A stretch of DNA of 64,000 nt from an uncultured Chryseobacterium sp. GTDB lineage: Bacteria; Bacteroidota; Bacteroidia; Flavobacteriales; Weeksellaceae. The DNA lies in the NCBI RefSeq assembly GCF_936933875.1, contig NZ_CAKZIK010000070.1:1-64000 (forward strand). The letters run 5' to 3'. This document shows positions 9,168 through 18,245 of the stretch, piece by piece (position 1 is the first letter of the stretch; each line of letters starts with the position of its first letter). The notes under the pieces are model-generated. The model did not search any database and had not been told where the DNA came from. It worked only from the letters and a program-made list of their open reading frames with translations. A program made the position numbers and the translations under genes.

Positions 9168-9947
9168 ATGAGAGCAATTTGGAGCGGCGCCATTGGTTTT
9201 GGCTTGGTTAATATTCCCATCAAATTATATTCGGCTTCCGAAGAAAGTACGCTTGATTTGGATATGTTGGACAAAAAGGATTTCAGCAATATTAAATTCA
9301 AACGTGTTAATGAGAAAACAGGCAAAGAAGTCGCTTACGAAAACATAGTAAAAGGCTACAAGATGGAAGACAAATACATTGTTCTGGAAAAAGGTGATTT
9401 CGAAGCCGCAAGTCCCGAAAAATCTAAAATTTTGTCTATAAAACAGTTTGTAAAACACGACGAAATTGATCCGGCTTATTTTGAAACTCCTTATTTTCTG
9501 GAACCACAAAAAAACGGCGAAGATGCGTATAGACTTTTGCTGAAAGCACTGCTGAAAACCAAAATGGCCGGAATTGGAACTTTTATTTTACGAGAAACTG
9601 AAATTCTGTGTCTGGTTCGACCTTATGAAGATAAAATATTGATGGTGAACCGGATGCGTTTTCCACAGGAACTCCGCAGTTTTGAAGAACTGAAACTGCC
9701 GTCCAACAAAGCACCCAATGCTGATGAACTTAAAATGGCAGAAAGTCTGATTTCGCAATTGGCTACCGATTTTTCTCCCGAAAAATACAAAGACACGTAT
9801 CACGACGATTTGATGAAAATCATTCAGCAGAAAGCCAAAGGAAAAGAATTCAAAGCTGTGGAAGAAAAAGAAACCGAAGGAACCGCAACGGATTTAATGG
9901 CGCAACTGAAAGCGAGTTTGGAGGCGGGGAAAAAGAAAGCGGGATAA
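9168..9947 (+). CDS. ku: Ku protein, NHEJ DNA end-binding
   Basis: Bacterial Ku forms a ring homodimer on double-strand break ends and recruits LigD. The N-terminus MRAIWSGAIGFGLVNIPIKL is diagnostic. Other Ku-core motifs are VNEKTGKEV, YENIVKGYK, PYFLEPQK, YRLLLKAL and VNRMRFPQELR. A short basic C-terminal tail (KASLEAGKKKAG) follows the bridge region, as in other small bacterial Ku proteins. The 259-residue length is normal. ligD starts 71 bases downstream on the same strand, and the gap contains an imperfect inverted repeat. The gene is divergent from dinB across a 177-base region, so the two may share regulatory DNA. I see no clear promoter consensus for ku. Confidence 0.96.
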   Translation: MRAIWSGAIGFGLVNIPIKLYSASEESTLDLDMLDKKDFSNIKFKRVNEKTGKEVAYENIVKGYKMEDKYIVLEKGDFEAASPEKSKILSIKQFVKHDEIDPAYFETPYFLEPQKNGEDAYRLLLKALLKTKMAGIGTFILRETEILCLVRPYEDKILMVNRMRFPQELRSFEELKLPSNKAPNADELKMAESLISQLATDFSPEKYKDTYHDDLMKIIQQKAKGKEFKAVEEKETEGTATDLMAQLKASLEAGKKKAG

Positions 9948-9955
9948 ACAATTAA

Positions 9956-10018
9956 AAATGGAGAATTGAAAATTGATTTTTTTTCATTTTCAATTTTCAA
10001 CTTTCAACTTTCCATTAA
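9956..10018. repeat. Imperfect inverted repeat between ku and ligD (AATTGAAAATTGA family)
   Basis: The left arm contains ATGGAGAATTGAAAATTGA and the right arm, after a T-rich loop, carries its imperfect reverse complement and ends CCATT just before the ligD ATG. A copy matching at 20 of 21 positions overlaps the 3' end of the Lhr-like helicase gene (23503-23523). Confidence 0.65.
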
Positions 10019-12622
10019 ATGAAAAATCTCGAACTATACAATCAAAAACGTGACTTCAAACAAACCTCCGAGCCGGAAGGGAAACCGCGTGAAAGTTCAG
10101 GGAAACTGAAGTTTGTGGTACAAAGACACGCTGCATCGCATCTTCACTATGATTTAAGACTGGAAATGGAAGGCGTTCTGAAAAGTTGGGCAATTCCAAA
10201 AGGTCCGTCGTTAAATGCTTCTGATAAACGTTTGGCGATGATGACCGAAGATCATCCTTATGAATACAAAGATTTTGAAGGCAGTATTCCCGAAGGAAAT
10301 TATGGTGCCGGAGAAATGGAAATCTGGGATTTTGGGATTTATGAACCGCTCAATAAAATCAAGGGAAAAAGTGATGATTTGGTGATGAGAGCCGAACTTC
10401 ACAAAGGAAGTTTGAAATTCATTCTTCACGGCAAAAAACTGAAAGGTGAATTTGCTTTGGTGAAAATCAAAAATTCTGAAAAAGGCAACGAATGGCTGCT
10501 CATCAAACATAAAGACGAGTTTTCAACATTGGAACCTTATGATGCGGAAGAACAAACAGCCGAAAATTCAAAAGTCACGGAGTATCTTAATTCAAAAAAA
10601 TCAAAAAAAACCGACAGAAGCGAAGAAACTGCAAAAGCATTCAGAAACTACGCTCCTGCCCTTTCCGGTGAGAAAAAACTCAAGAAATTTATTGAGCCGA
10701 TGCTCGCAAAATCGTCCGACAAACCTTTTGACGGTGAAGACTGGGCTTTCGAAATAAAATGGGACGGTTACCGTGCTGTAGCAGATTTGCGCAATGAACC
10801 ACTGCTCTATTCCCGAAACGGTTTGGATTTTTCGCAGAAATTTAAAAAAGTGGTCAATCAGCTGAAACTGCAGGATTTTCCGATGGTTTTGGATGGCGAA
10901 TTGGTTGCTTACGACAATTCCGGAAAGCCGAGTTTTCAATTGTTGCAGCAAATTGGCGATAAACCTAATATTTTGGTGGTTTTTCAGGTGTTTGATTTGC
11001 TTTGGCTGAACGGACATTCTACAGAAAATCTCAGTTATCTACAGCGAAAAGAGTTGTTGAAAGATGCTTTGAAAGAAAGCGATTTGGTGAAATATCACGA
11101 CCACGTTTTGGAAAATGGTAAAGATTTTTTCAGATTGGTGGAAAATATGGGTTTGGAAGGAATGATGGCAAAGAAAACCGACAGTACTTACCGAGAAGGT
11201 TTGCGAAGTTCGGAATGGCTCAAAATTAAAACCCAGCAGACGGATGAAGTGATGATCTGTGGATTTACCGAACCGAAAGGTTCTCGAAAACATTTCGGCT
11301 CGTTGATTTTAGGAAAATATTTCGGAAAAGAACTCAAATTCTGCGGACATATTGGAACCGGATTTTCGGATAAAATTTTGAAGGAACTTTTTGAAAAAAT
11401 GCACCCTTTAATTCAGGAAAAATCACCGTTTAAAGAAATTCCGAAAACGAACGAAAAACCAACGTGGTTGAAACCGGAACTTGTTGCAGAAATCAAATTC
11501 ACAGAAATTACGAAAGACGGAATTTACCGGCATCCTGTGTTTTTGAGACTTCGCGAAGATAAATCGGTGGAAGATTTGAAGGACATTTCAGAAAATGGCG
11601 ATGAGACGCTTCAAGAACTTCAGCGTGACAAAGAAAAAAATTCAGGAAAAATGGAGAAGATTCAGGAAACAGAAACTCCAAAAGTTGTGAAAAAACAAGT
11701 TGTACAGCGCGAAAATGAGCAAAAAACGAAAATTGGTAATCAGGAAGTAAAACTCACCAATCAAAACAAAATTTATTGGCCAAAAGATATCATAACGAAA
11801 GGCGATTTGGTAGCCTACTATCAAAGTGTTGCAGAATTTATTTTGCCTCATCTCAAAAACCGTCCGCAAAGTCTGAACCGCTTTCCAAACGGAATTGACG
11901 GCATGAGCTTCTACCAAAAAGACGCCGCTGACGAAACTCCGGATTGGGTGAAAACTAAAAAAATATTTTCGGAAAGCAACGAAAAATTCATTAACTATAT
12001 TATCTGCAACGATGCGGCAACATTGGCTTATCTGAATAATTTAGGCTGTGTTGAAATGAATGTCTGGACAAGCTCTACCGAAAATTTAGAAAACCCGGAT
12101 TATTTAGTTTTAGATTTAGATCCGTCCGAAAATAATTCGTTTGATGATGTCATTCAAACCGCTCTTGAAGTGAAAAAAGTTTTAGACAAAGCCAAAATTG
12201 AAGGTTTCCCAAAAACTTCGGGAAGTTCAGGCATTCACATCTATATTCCGATGAATGCAGAATATTCTTTTGAGCAGGTGAAAAATTTCGGACATATTTT
12301 GATGCAGATGGTTCAGAAAGAATTGCCTGATTTAACGACCTTAGAACGCAGTCTGCAAAAGCGCGATAAAAACAAAATCTACCTGGATTATCTCCAAAAC
12401 CGAAAAGGTCAAACTTTGGCGAGCGTTTATAGTTTACGACCAAAAAACGGTGCTCCCGTTTCAATGCCCTTGGAATGGAAAGAGCTCAAAAATGGCTTAA
12501 AACCTACGGATTTCAATATCGAAAATGCTTTGGCGAGAATTCAGAAAAAAGGTGATTTGTTTTTGCCGACTTTGGGAAAAGGAATTGATATGCTGAAGGC
12601 GATTGAAAACCTAAATCTTTAG
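10019..12622 (+). CDS. ligD: Multifunctional ATP-dependent DNA ligase D
   Basis: NHEJ end-processing and ligation enzyme that works with Ku. Three domains are visible in the order phosphoesterase, ligase, polymerase. The PE domain (about 1-190) has HLHYDLRLEMEGVLKSWAIP with His41, His43 and Asp45. The ligase domain (about 220-530) has the nucleotidyl-acceptor Lys247 in FEIKWDGYRA and a C-terminal OB fold. A linker rich in Lys and Glu separates it from the AEP-type polymerase (about 580-867), with YLVLDLDPS as metal-binding acidic residues and SGSSGIHIYIP downstream. The 867-residue length suits a full three-domain protein. It follows ku closely, and a short gap leads to the DUF6526 gene. Confidence 0.96.
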   Translation: MKNLELYNQKRDFKQTSEPEGKPRESSGKLKFVVQRHAASHLHYDLRLEMEGVLKSWAIPKGPSLNASDKRLAMMTEDHPYEYKDFEGSIPEGNYGAGEMEIWDFGIYEPLNKIKGKSDDLVMRAELHKGSLKFILHGKKLKGEFALVKIKNSEKGNEWLLIKHKDEFSTLEPYDAEEQTAENSKVTEYLNSKKSKKTDRSEETAKAFRNYAPALSGEKKLKKFIEPMLAKSSDKPFDGEDWAFEIKWDGYRAVADLRNEPLLYSRNGLDFSQKFKKVVNQLKLQDFPMVLDGELVAYDNSGKPSFQLLQQIGDKPNILVVFQVFDLLWLNGHSTENLSYLQRKELLKDALKESDLVKYHDHVLENGKDFFRLVENMGLEGMMAKKTDSTYREGLRSSEWLKIKTQQTDEVMICGFTEPKGSRKHFGSLILGKYFGKELKFCGHIGTGFSDKILKELFEKMHPLIQEKSPFKEIPKTNEKPTWLKPELVAEIKFTEITKDGIYRHPVFLRLREDKSVEDLKDISENGDETLQELQRDKEKNSGKMEKIQETETPKVVKKQVVQRENEQKTKIGNQEVKLTNQNKIYWPKDIITKGDLVAYYQSVAEFILPHLKNRPQSLNRFPNGIDGMSFYQKDAADETPDWVKTKKIFSESNEKFINYIICNDAATLAYLNNLGCVEMNVWTSSTENLENPDYLVLDLDPSENNSFDDVIQTALEVKKVLDKAKIEGFPKTSGSSGIHIYIPMNAEYSFEQVKNFGHILMQMVQKELPDLTTLERSLQKRDKNKIYLDYLQNRKGQTLASVYSLRPKNGAPVSMPLEWKELKNGLKPTDFNIENALARIQKKGDLFLPTLGKGIDMLKAIENLNL

Positions 12623-12693
12623 GAATATTTGAAATTCATTCCAACATTTCAATCTTTTCGTTTTCTGGTAAAATTTTTGATGAAATCTTCATT

Positions 12694-13131
12694 ATGAAAA
12701 CTCAGAACTACCAAAACCACAGAAAATTTTACGCACCGCACCATTTTGTTTATCTTCCTTTGTTAGGTATTTTGCAGGTTTTGGGAATTTGGAAAAGTTT
12801 TAACGATCACGAAAATCAACTGGCTTGGATTTTATTTTCAATTGTCATTTTTCTGCTGATTTTTCTTGCAGTAATGGTTCGTCAGCATTATGCTTTGGGA
12901 AATCAGGATCGAATTATTCGATTGGAATTCAAGCAGCGGTATTTTGAGATTTTCGGAAAAAGATCAGATGACTTAGCAGAACGCTTGAATTTCGGACAAA
13001 TTGCAGCGCTTCGTTTTGCATACGACGACGAATTTAAAATTTTGCTTGAGAAATGTATTCAAGAAAATATTTCAGGGGACGAAATCAAAAAATCCATCAA
13101 AAACTGGCGTTCCGACCATTACAGAGTTTAA
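12694..13131 (+). CDS. DUF6526-type membrane protein
   Basis: Small inner-membrane protein of unknown function, 145 residues. It begins MKTQNYQNHRKFYAPHHFVY, a conserved-looking N-terminus that I associate with DUF6526. Two transmembrane helices are visible, around residues 25-42 and 50-70, followed by a charged cytoplasmic C-terminal half (RIIRLEFKQRYFEIFGKR, RFAYDDEFKILLEKC). It starts 71 bases after ligD and is followed within 17 bases by a small lipoprotein gene. Its place among repair genes may be incidental or may reflect a membrane-linked stress role; the sequence itself does not decide this. The family name is from memory and moderately certain. Confidence 0.75.
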   Translation: MKTQNYQNHRKFYAPHHFVYLPLLGILQVLGIWKSFNDHENQLAWILFSIVIFLLIFLAVMVRQHYALGNQDRIIRLEFKQRYFEIFGKRSDDLAERLNFGQIAALRFAYDDEFKILLEKCIQENISGDEIKKSIKNWRSDHYRV

Positions 13132-13148
13132 TCACAAAAAATACTATT

Positions 13149-13322
13149 ATGAAACGCTTTACACTTTTTACCCTTTTCGTATTTGCGCTTTTATCACTTC
13201 AAAGTTGTGACGCCATTGCAGGAATTTTTGAAGCCGGTTTCAATGTCGGAATTTTCGTAGCAATTGCTGTAGTGGTCTTGATTATCTTTTTAATTGTCAA
13301 AATGTTTTCAGGTAAAAAATAG
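13149..13322 (+). CDS. Small lipoprotein with C-terminal membrane helix
   Basis: A 57-residue protein. It has a lipoprotein signal with a lipobox-like LSLQSC ending at Cys20, a short glycine-containing linker (DAIAGIFEAGFNVG), and then a strongly hydrophobic segment (IFVAIAVVVLIIFLIVKMF) with a Lys-rich end. Function unknown. Short proteins of this type are sometimes given enzyme names in databases, which the sequence does not support. The gene sits 17 bases after the DUF6526 gene and its stop is only two bases before the SDR start, so the three genes are probably cotranscribed. The two membrane proteins may work together. Confidence 0.75.
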   Translation: MKRFTLFTLFVFALLSLQSCDAIAGIFEAGFNVGIFVAIAVVVLIIFLIVKMFSGKK

Positions 13323-13324
13323 CG

Positions 13325-14185
13325 ATGCAGAAAAAAGGAAAAGAAAAAATCCGGCCCGAACAAACGCAGAAAAAACCGGGTTTAGAAAAAAATCTTAAAC
13401 CACTTCCGGAAACTGATCCAATTGGAAAACCAGCCGGAAAACTGAAAGGAAAAGTTGCAGTTATTACAGGCGCTGACAGCGGAATTGGAAAAGCAACGGC
13501 ACTTCTGTTTGCGCAGGAAGGTTGTGATGTTGTTATCCCGTATTTAAGCGAAACTGTTGATGCTAAAGAAACACAAAAAGAAATTGAAAATTTTGGCAGA
13601 AAATGCGTGTTGATCAAAGGAGATTTGGGAAAAGAAAATCACTGCAAAAAAGTGATTGAAAAAACCATTTCCGAGTTTGGAAAGATCGATATTTTGGTGA
13701 ACAACGCCGCCAATCACTGGGAAGCAAAAAGTATTGAAGAAATTTCCACAGAACAGCTGATGAAGACTTTTCACTCGAACGTATTTTCAGTTTTTTGGCT
13801 TACAAAATTTGCGATGAAACACCTGAAAAAAGGAAGTTCCGTTATTAACACTGCTTCAGTAACGGCTTATCGCGGAAGTCCGCATCTTATTGATTATGCT
13901 TCCACAAAAGGGGCGATTATTTCCTTTACGAGAAGTTTGTCGGCGAATTTGGCTGAAAAAGGAATTCGTGTGAATGCAGTTGCACCCGGTCCGATTTGGA
14001 CCCCTTTGATTGCTTCCTCATTTTCGAAGAAAAAAGTCTCAGAATTTGGGAGCGACACCCCAATGAAACGCGCCGGAGAACCGAACGAAGTGGCGACTTG
14101 CTTTCTGTTTTTGGCTTCGGAAGATGCTTCTTACATCACCGGTCAGGTTTTGCATCCGAACGGTGGCGAAATTATTAACGGTTAA
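13325..14185 (+). CDS. SDR family oxidoreductase (YhxC/YghA-like)
   Basis: NAD(P)-dependent short-chain dehydrogenase of 286 residues. A charged N-terminal extension of about 45 residues (QKKGKEKIRPEQTQKKPG...) precedes the Rossmann domain, as in stress-induced YhxC/YghA-like members. The cofactor motif is VITGADSGIGKATA, followed by VNNAANHWE and the catalytic Ser (NTASVTAYRG) and Tyr-Lys (DYASTKGAI). The substrate is not predictable. It starts two bases after the small lipoprotein gene and ends ten bases before topoisomerase IB, so it is in a tight operon within the repair island. Related proteins are often associated with general stress responses, which would suit this setting (inference). 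Confidence 0.87.
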   Translation: MQKKGKEKIRPEQTQKKPGLEKNLKPLPETDPIGKPAGKLKGKVAVITGADSGIGKATALLFAQEGCDVVIPYLSETVDAKETQKEIENFGRKCVLIKGDLGKENHCKKVIEKTISEFGKIDILVNNAANHWEAKSIEEISTEQLMKTFHSNVFSVFWLTKFAMKHLKKGSSVINTASVTAYRGSPHLIDYASTKGAIISFTRSLSANLAEKGIRVNAVAPGPIWTPLIASSFSKKKVSEFGSDTPMKRAGEPNEVATCFLFLASEDASYITGQVLHPNGGEIING

Positions 14186-14195
14186 AATTCAACAA

Positions 14196-15299
14196 ATGTC
14201 TGAAGAAGAACTACAGGTGATACAATCAATAAAACCTTCAAAAATCCTCAAAATTATGAAGGATCCGGTGAAAACTGCAAAAGCAGTTCAGCTGGTGTAT
14301 ACTTCTGACACAGGCTTTGAAGGTATTGAGCGCAAAAAATTCGGAAAAAAATTTCACTATTATAAAGACGGAAAACGCATCGTTAATCAGGAAGAAATCT
14401 CCAGAATTAACAAACTCGTCATTCCGCCGGCTTGGGAAAATGTGTGGATTTGCGCTTTGGACAACGGTCATCTTCAGGCCACCGGAATTGATGTAAAACG
14501 GCGTAAACAGTACCGTTATCATCCTTTGTGGAACGCACTTCGCAACCACACCAAGTTTTACAGAATGCTGCAGTTCGGGATGGCTTTACCAAAAATGCGT
14601 CTGCAACTGGAGAAAGATTTGTCACTTAAAAATTTAGAAAAACGGAAGGTTTTGGCCGTGGTCGTGAGTTTGATGGAAAGAACCAACATCAGAATTGGAA
14701 ATAACGTCTATGAAAAACTCTACGGATCTTTTGGTTTAACAACTTTGAAGGACAAACATGTTGACATTTCCGGACACAAAGTGAAATTCAGTTTTAAAGG
14801 CAAAAAAGGTGTTTATCACGATATTGAACTCAAAAATAGAAAACTCGCAAACGCCGTTCAGAACTGCAAAGACATCCCCGGAAAAGAACTTTTTCAATAT
14901 TATGATGAAAACGGCAACCGCCACGCAATTGAAAGCGGCATGGTGAATGAATATATCAAAGAAATTTCGGGCGAAGATTTTACGGCAAAAGACTTCCGAA
15001 CCTGGAGCGGAACGGTGAATGCGCTGATTGCCTTCAAAGAAATCGGAATGGCTGAAAATGATAAAGAATACAAATCAAAAGTAAAGAAAGCGCTGGAAAA
15101 TGTGGCCTCACATCTCGGAAATACCGCAACCGTTTGCAAAAAATATTACGTACATCCTTTGGTAATCAATCTTTACGAGAATAAATCCATTGAAAAATAT
15201 TTGGATGAACTCGATTCTATTGAAGTAGATGACGGCAAATCCGGTTTGACAAAAGAAGAAAAAGTGGTGATGAAAATTCTGGAAAACGAAAAAATGTAA
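14196..15299 (+). CDS. DNA topoisomerase IB (bacterial, poxvirus-like)
   Basis: Type IB topoisomerase that relaxes supercoils through a 3'-phosphotyrosine intermediate. Family features: PPAWENVWIC and GHLQATGIDVKRRKQYRYH in the N-terminal part, then the catalytic core with RTNIRIGNNVYEK (first active-site Arg), FRTWSGTVNA (second Arg) and the nucleophile Tyr in ATVCKKYYVHPLV. The length, 367 residues, is normal for bacterial TopIB. I start it at MSEEELQV; an in-frame ATG at 14124 would run back into the SDR gene. The Fpg/Nei gene begins three bases after its stop. Bacterial TopIB is accessory to the essential topoisomerases, and here it is part of the repair operon. Confidence 0.93.
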   Translation: MSEEELQVIQSIKPSKILKIMKDPVKTAKAVQLVYTSDTGFEGIERKKFGKKFHYYKDGKRIVNQEEISRINKLVIPPAWENVWICALDNGHLQATGIDVKRRKQYRYHPLWNALRNHTKFYRMLQFGMALPKMRLQLEKDLSLKNLEKRKVLAVVVSLMERTNIRIGNNVYEKLYGSFGLTTLKDKHVDISGHKVKFSFKGKKGVYHDIELKNRKLANAVQNCKDIPGKELFQYYDENGNRHAIESGMVNEYIKEISGEDFTAKDFRTWSGTVNALIAFKEIGMAENDKEYKSKVKKALENVASHLGNTATVCKKYYVHPLVINLYENKSIEKYLDELDSIEVDDGKSGLTKEEKVVMKILENEKM

Positions 15300-15302
15300 A
15301 AA

Positions 15303-16031
15303 ATGCCTGAAGGTCCAACCATCATTGTTTTCGCGAAGAAATTTGAAAAATTCAAAGGAAATACCGTTACTGAAAGTGGCGGTTACAGAAATCCTTTTGC
15401 CGAAAAAATTTCAGGACAAAAACTGATGGACATCAAAACCTACGGCAAATATCTGATTTTACAGTTCAAAGACTTTTTTGTTACCGTTCACTTCGGGCTT
15501 TTTGGAAGTTTTTTGGTGAATGACACCAAGAAAGTCAACCCGAGTTTTTCGCTGCATTTCGGCGATGATTTCATCAATTTTTATGTCGTAAATGTCAAAC
15601 TGATTGACGGAAAATCCGAAGATTTTTTTAATGATGAATTCGATCCGTTTTCCAAAAAATTTAATCCAAAAATGATTGAAGAAAAGCTTTTTCAGAAATT
15701 CCCAAAAAAAGAAATCGGCGATGTGCTGATGAACCAGGATTTGTTTCCGGGTTTGGGAAATGTCATTCGGAATGAAGTGCTGTTTTTGAGCAAAATTCAT
15801 CCTGAAAGCGTTGTTGAAAAAATTCCGGAAAAGAAAATTTTGGAACTGATTAAACACATTGTGGAATTCAGCAAAAGTTCGGTGGAACTGATTGAAAAGA
15901 AAATCTGGAAATCTTCTTCCGCTGTTTATCAGAAGGAAAAATTCGGAAAGGAAAAAGTGGAAATGGTAGTCTCACCCAAAATAAAACGCAAAACTTTTTT
16001 CGTAGAAAGTCTGCAGCAGAAATACAGTTAA
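15303..16031 (+). CDS. Fpg/Nei family DNA glycosylase lacking the zinc-finger cysteines
   Basis: Base-excision glycosylase/AP lyase of 242 residues. The N-terminal catalytic Pro-Glu is intact in MPEGPTIIV, and a conserved Lys lies in the beta-sandwich (KTYGKYL). The helix-two-turn-helix is visible around QDLFPGLGNVIRNEVLF. The C-terminal region that normally carries a four-Cys zinc finger reads VSPKIKRKTFFVESLQQKYS with no cysteine at all, so this is a zincless-finger type. Substrate preference cannot be set from sequence; the Nei side of the family is more likely. It is packed between topoisomerase IB (three-base gap) and a catalase-like gene (two-base gap), so coexpression is very likely. 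Confidence 0.88.
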   Translation: MPEGPTIIVFAKKFEKFKGNTVTESGGYRNPFAEKISGQKLMDIKTYGKYLILQFKDFFVTVHFGLFGSFLVNDTKKVNPSFSLHFGDDFINFYVVNVKLIDGKSEDFFNDEFDPFSKKFNPKMIEEKLFQKFPKKEIGDVLMNQDLFPGLGNVIRNEVLFLSKIHPESVVEKIPEKKILELIKHIVEFSKSSVELIEKKIWKSSSAVYQKEKFGKEKVEMVVSPKIKRKTFFVESLQQKYS

Positions 16032-16033
16032 AA

Positions 16034-17050
16034 ATGGTAAAATATAGTCCTGAGTACGATCAACTCAATGAGGAAGAGGAATTATTGCTTCAAAAATGCT
16101 TAAGATCCGTTGAAGAATTTGTGAAAAGTTCCAAAAAAATCAGCGGAACAGATTACGCAACAAGAGATGCGCATTCCAAAACTTATGCAGTTTTGCAGGG
16201 AAATTTGGAAATGGAAAAAAATCTTCCTGAAATAATAACTGAAATTTTTTCACAGGAAAACTATGAAGTTTTGGTTCGGCTTTCTCATGCAAATCCGGTA
16301 ATCAGTCATTCCAAAAAACAAAATCCGGCCTTTGGTTTTGCCTTAAAAATTAAGAACATAGCTGCAAAAGAAGCGAATTTTCCTTTGGCCAATTTTCCGC
16401 TTTTTCCGATGAAATCAGTTAGCGGATTTCTGAAATTTTTCACTTCATTGAACACTTTTCTTGTAACCAAAGCCGACAATTTTGTGGTTTCTGCGATGGA
16501 TTTACCTTTGCTCATCAAGCACACCGTCGGTTTTGTTCCGCCATTTCTGTCTTTTGAAATGCTTAAAAATTTCAGTAAAATTCTGAAACGGAAAGAAGAT
16601 TTCATTCTTTCGTTTGATTTCTTTTCCATTGGCGTTTATCGTTTGGGAAATTATATGATGAAACTGAAAGTGGTTCCACAAAATCCAAATCCAGTTTTTG
16701 GAATTACACTCAACCAAAAATCACGAACAGAAAATTATTTTCAACTTCACGAAATACGCTTTGATTTAATGATTCAAATCTGTGAAAACATCGAAAAACA
16801 GCCAGTAAATGATTTAACAAAAGAATGGAAAGGCGCTCCTTTTCTGAAAATCGGGACACTTCATTATGCGCAAAATTCAATTTTAAATTCCGAATCTGCA
16901 GAAATTGAAAATTTGAACTTTAATCCGTTCGAAAATCCGGAAAATTTGCTTCCTGTCGGAAAAATGCAGCAAATTAGAAAATTGGTGTATGAAACTTCCA
17001 TACAAACAAGAAATTCCTTAAATTCATACAATGCGACTGCGAACTTTTGA
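16034..17050 (+). CDS. Catalase-like heme protein
   Basis: Predicted heme protein of the catalase superfamily, 338 residues, shorter than monofunctional catalases. The distal His47 lies in TRDAHSKTYAVLQG, matching the catalase RxxHxKG region, and VRLSHANPV follows. The proximal heme motif is kept as RKLVYETSIQTR (Arg-x3-Tyr-x6-Arg), which supports heme binding through Tyr. Small catalase-like proteins can be peroxidases, lipid hydroperoxide-transforming enzymes or weak catalases; I cannot choose between them. It starts two bases after the Fpg/Nei stop, and the next gene overlaps its end by 20 bases. The tight coupling to DNA repair genes suggests a role against oxidative damage (inference). 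Confidence 0.8.
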   Translation: MVKYSPEYDQLNEEEELLLQKCLRSVEEFVKSSKKISGTDYATRDAHSKTYAVLQGNLEMEKNLPEIITEIFSQENYEVLVRLSHANPVISHSKKQNPAFGFALKIKNIAAKEANFPLANFPLFPMKSVSGFLKFFTSLNTFLVTKADNFVVSAMDLPLLIKHTVGFVPPFLSFEMLKNFSKILKRKEDFILSFDFFSIGVYRLGNYMMKLKVVPQNPNPVFGITLNQKSRTENYFQLHEIRFDLMIQICENIEKQPVNDLTKEWKGAPFLKIGTLHYAQNSILNSESAEIENLNFNPFENPENLLPVGKMQQIRKLVYETSIQTRNSLNSYNATANF

Positions 17051-18233
17051 ATCTTTTTGGCTGCTAAAAAACGGACTGCTTTACACGTTTCCTTCACTTC
17101 AGCAAAATTTAAAAACCGAAATCCTCGTTGTTGGCGGCGGAATTACCGGCGCTTTAATTTCCGATGCTTTGCTGGATGCAGGTTTTGAGGTGACTTTAAT
17201 CGACAAACGCGACATCGGACAAGGAAGCACAAGTGCGACGACAAGTATGCTGCAATATGAAATTGATGTTCCATTATATGAACTTTCAAAAATAATTGGC
17301 GAAGAAAACGCAGCCTTGTGTTATAAAGAAGGAATTCGCGCGATTCAGGAATTGGAAAAACTGATTAAATCCAAAAAAATCGATTGTGGTTTTCAAAACA
17401 AAAAATCACTTTACATCGCTCATTCCAAAACAGCCGCGAAAGATTTACTAAAAGAATTTGAAATCCGGAAAAAACACAAACTCGGTGTAAAATGGCTTGA
17501 AGCAGATGAAGTTCTAAAAATCTACGGAATCGTTTGTCACGGCGGAATTTTAAGCCAAACTGCTGCAAGTATCGATGCTTATAAATTAGCACACGAATTA
17601 ATTCAAAAAAACACAAAACGCGGACTGAAAGTTTTTGACCAAACGGAAATCACAACCATTGCTGACAAAGGAAAAAATCCGAAAATTGTAACCACGGAAA
17701 AATTTGAAATTTCAGCCAAAAAAATTGTCTTTTGCAGCGGTTTCGAATCGGTAAATCTGCTGAAAGAAAAAATCGCCAAACTGATTTACACCTACGCTAC
17801 AGTCAGTGAACCCAATATTCCGAAAAGTTCCAAACTCAACAACATATTAATTTGGAATACGCAGGATCCGTATCTTTATATGAGAAATACTGATGACGGA
17901 AGATTTCTGGTTGGCGGTGAAGATGATACCTTTTCTGAAAGCATTTTGCAGCAAAATAAAAAGGAGAAAAAAGCCAAAAAACTTATTCAAAAACTCAAAA
18001 AAGTCATTCCCGTGCTTGATTTTGTTGAGGATTTTTCGTGGGGTGGAGTTTTTGGAACTACAAAAGACGGTTTGCCTTACATCGGCGAAAGTCCAGAACA
18101 CAAAAACTGTCTTTTTTGCTTAGGTTTTGGGGGAAACGGGATTACTTTTTCGGTTCAGGGAAGGGAAATTATCGTAGATTTATTGAAAGGAAAAAACAAC
18201 AAACTCGCAGCATTTTACAAATTCAGAAGATAA
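17031..18233 (+). CDS. FAD-dependent oxidoreductase, DadA/glycine-oxidase type
   Basis: Flavoprotein of 400 residues. The N-terminal dinucleotide fold is clear (EILVVGGGITGALISDALLDA), followed by the acidic ribose-binding region LIDKRDIGQGSTSATT. The C-terminal part contains GVFGTTKDGLPYIGESPEH and LGFGGNGITFSVQG, typical of DadA/glycine-oxidase-like FAD enzymes. No Rieske domain is attached. Substrate unknown; amine or amino-acid oxidation is the family norm. Its ATG lies 20 bases inside the catalase-like gene. If it produces hydrogen peroxide, a neighbouring catalase-like protein would make sense as a scavenging partner (inference). The exonuclease gene follows after 12 bases. Confidence 0.88.
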   Translation: MRLRTFESFWLLKNGLLYTFPSLQQNLKTEILVVGGGITGALISDALLDAGFEVTLIDKRDIGQGSTSATTSMLQYEIDVPLYELSKIIGEENAALCYKEGIRAIQELEKLIKSKKIDCGFQNKKSLYIAHSKTAAKDLLKEFEIRKKHKLGVKWLEADEVLKIYGIVCHGGILSQTAASIDAYKLAHELIQKNTKRGLKVFDQTEITTIADKGKNPKIVTTEKFEISAKKIVFCSGFESVNLLKEKIAKLIYTYATVSEPNIPKSSKLNNILIWNTQDPYLYMRNTDDGRFLVGGEDDTFSESILQQNKKEKKAKKLIQKLKKVIPVLDFVEDFSWGGVFGTTKDGLPYIGESPEHKNCLFCLGFGGNGITFSVQGREIIVDLLKGKNNKLAAFYKFRR

Positions 18234-18245
18234 AATTTTACTATT

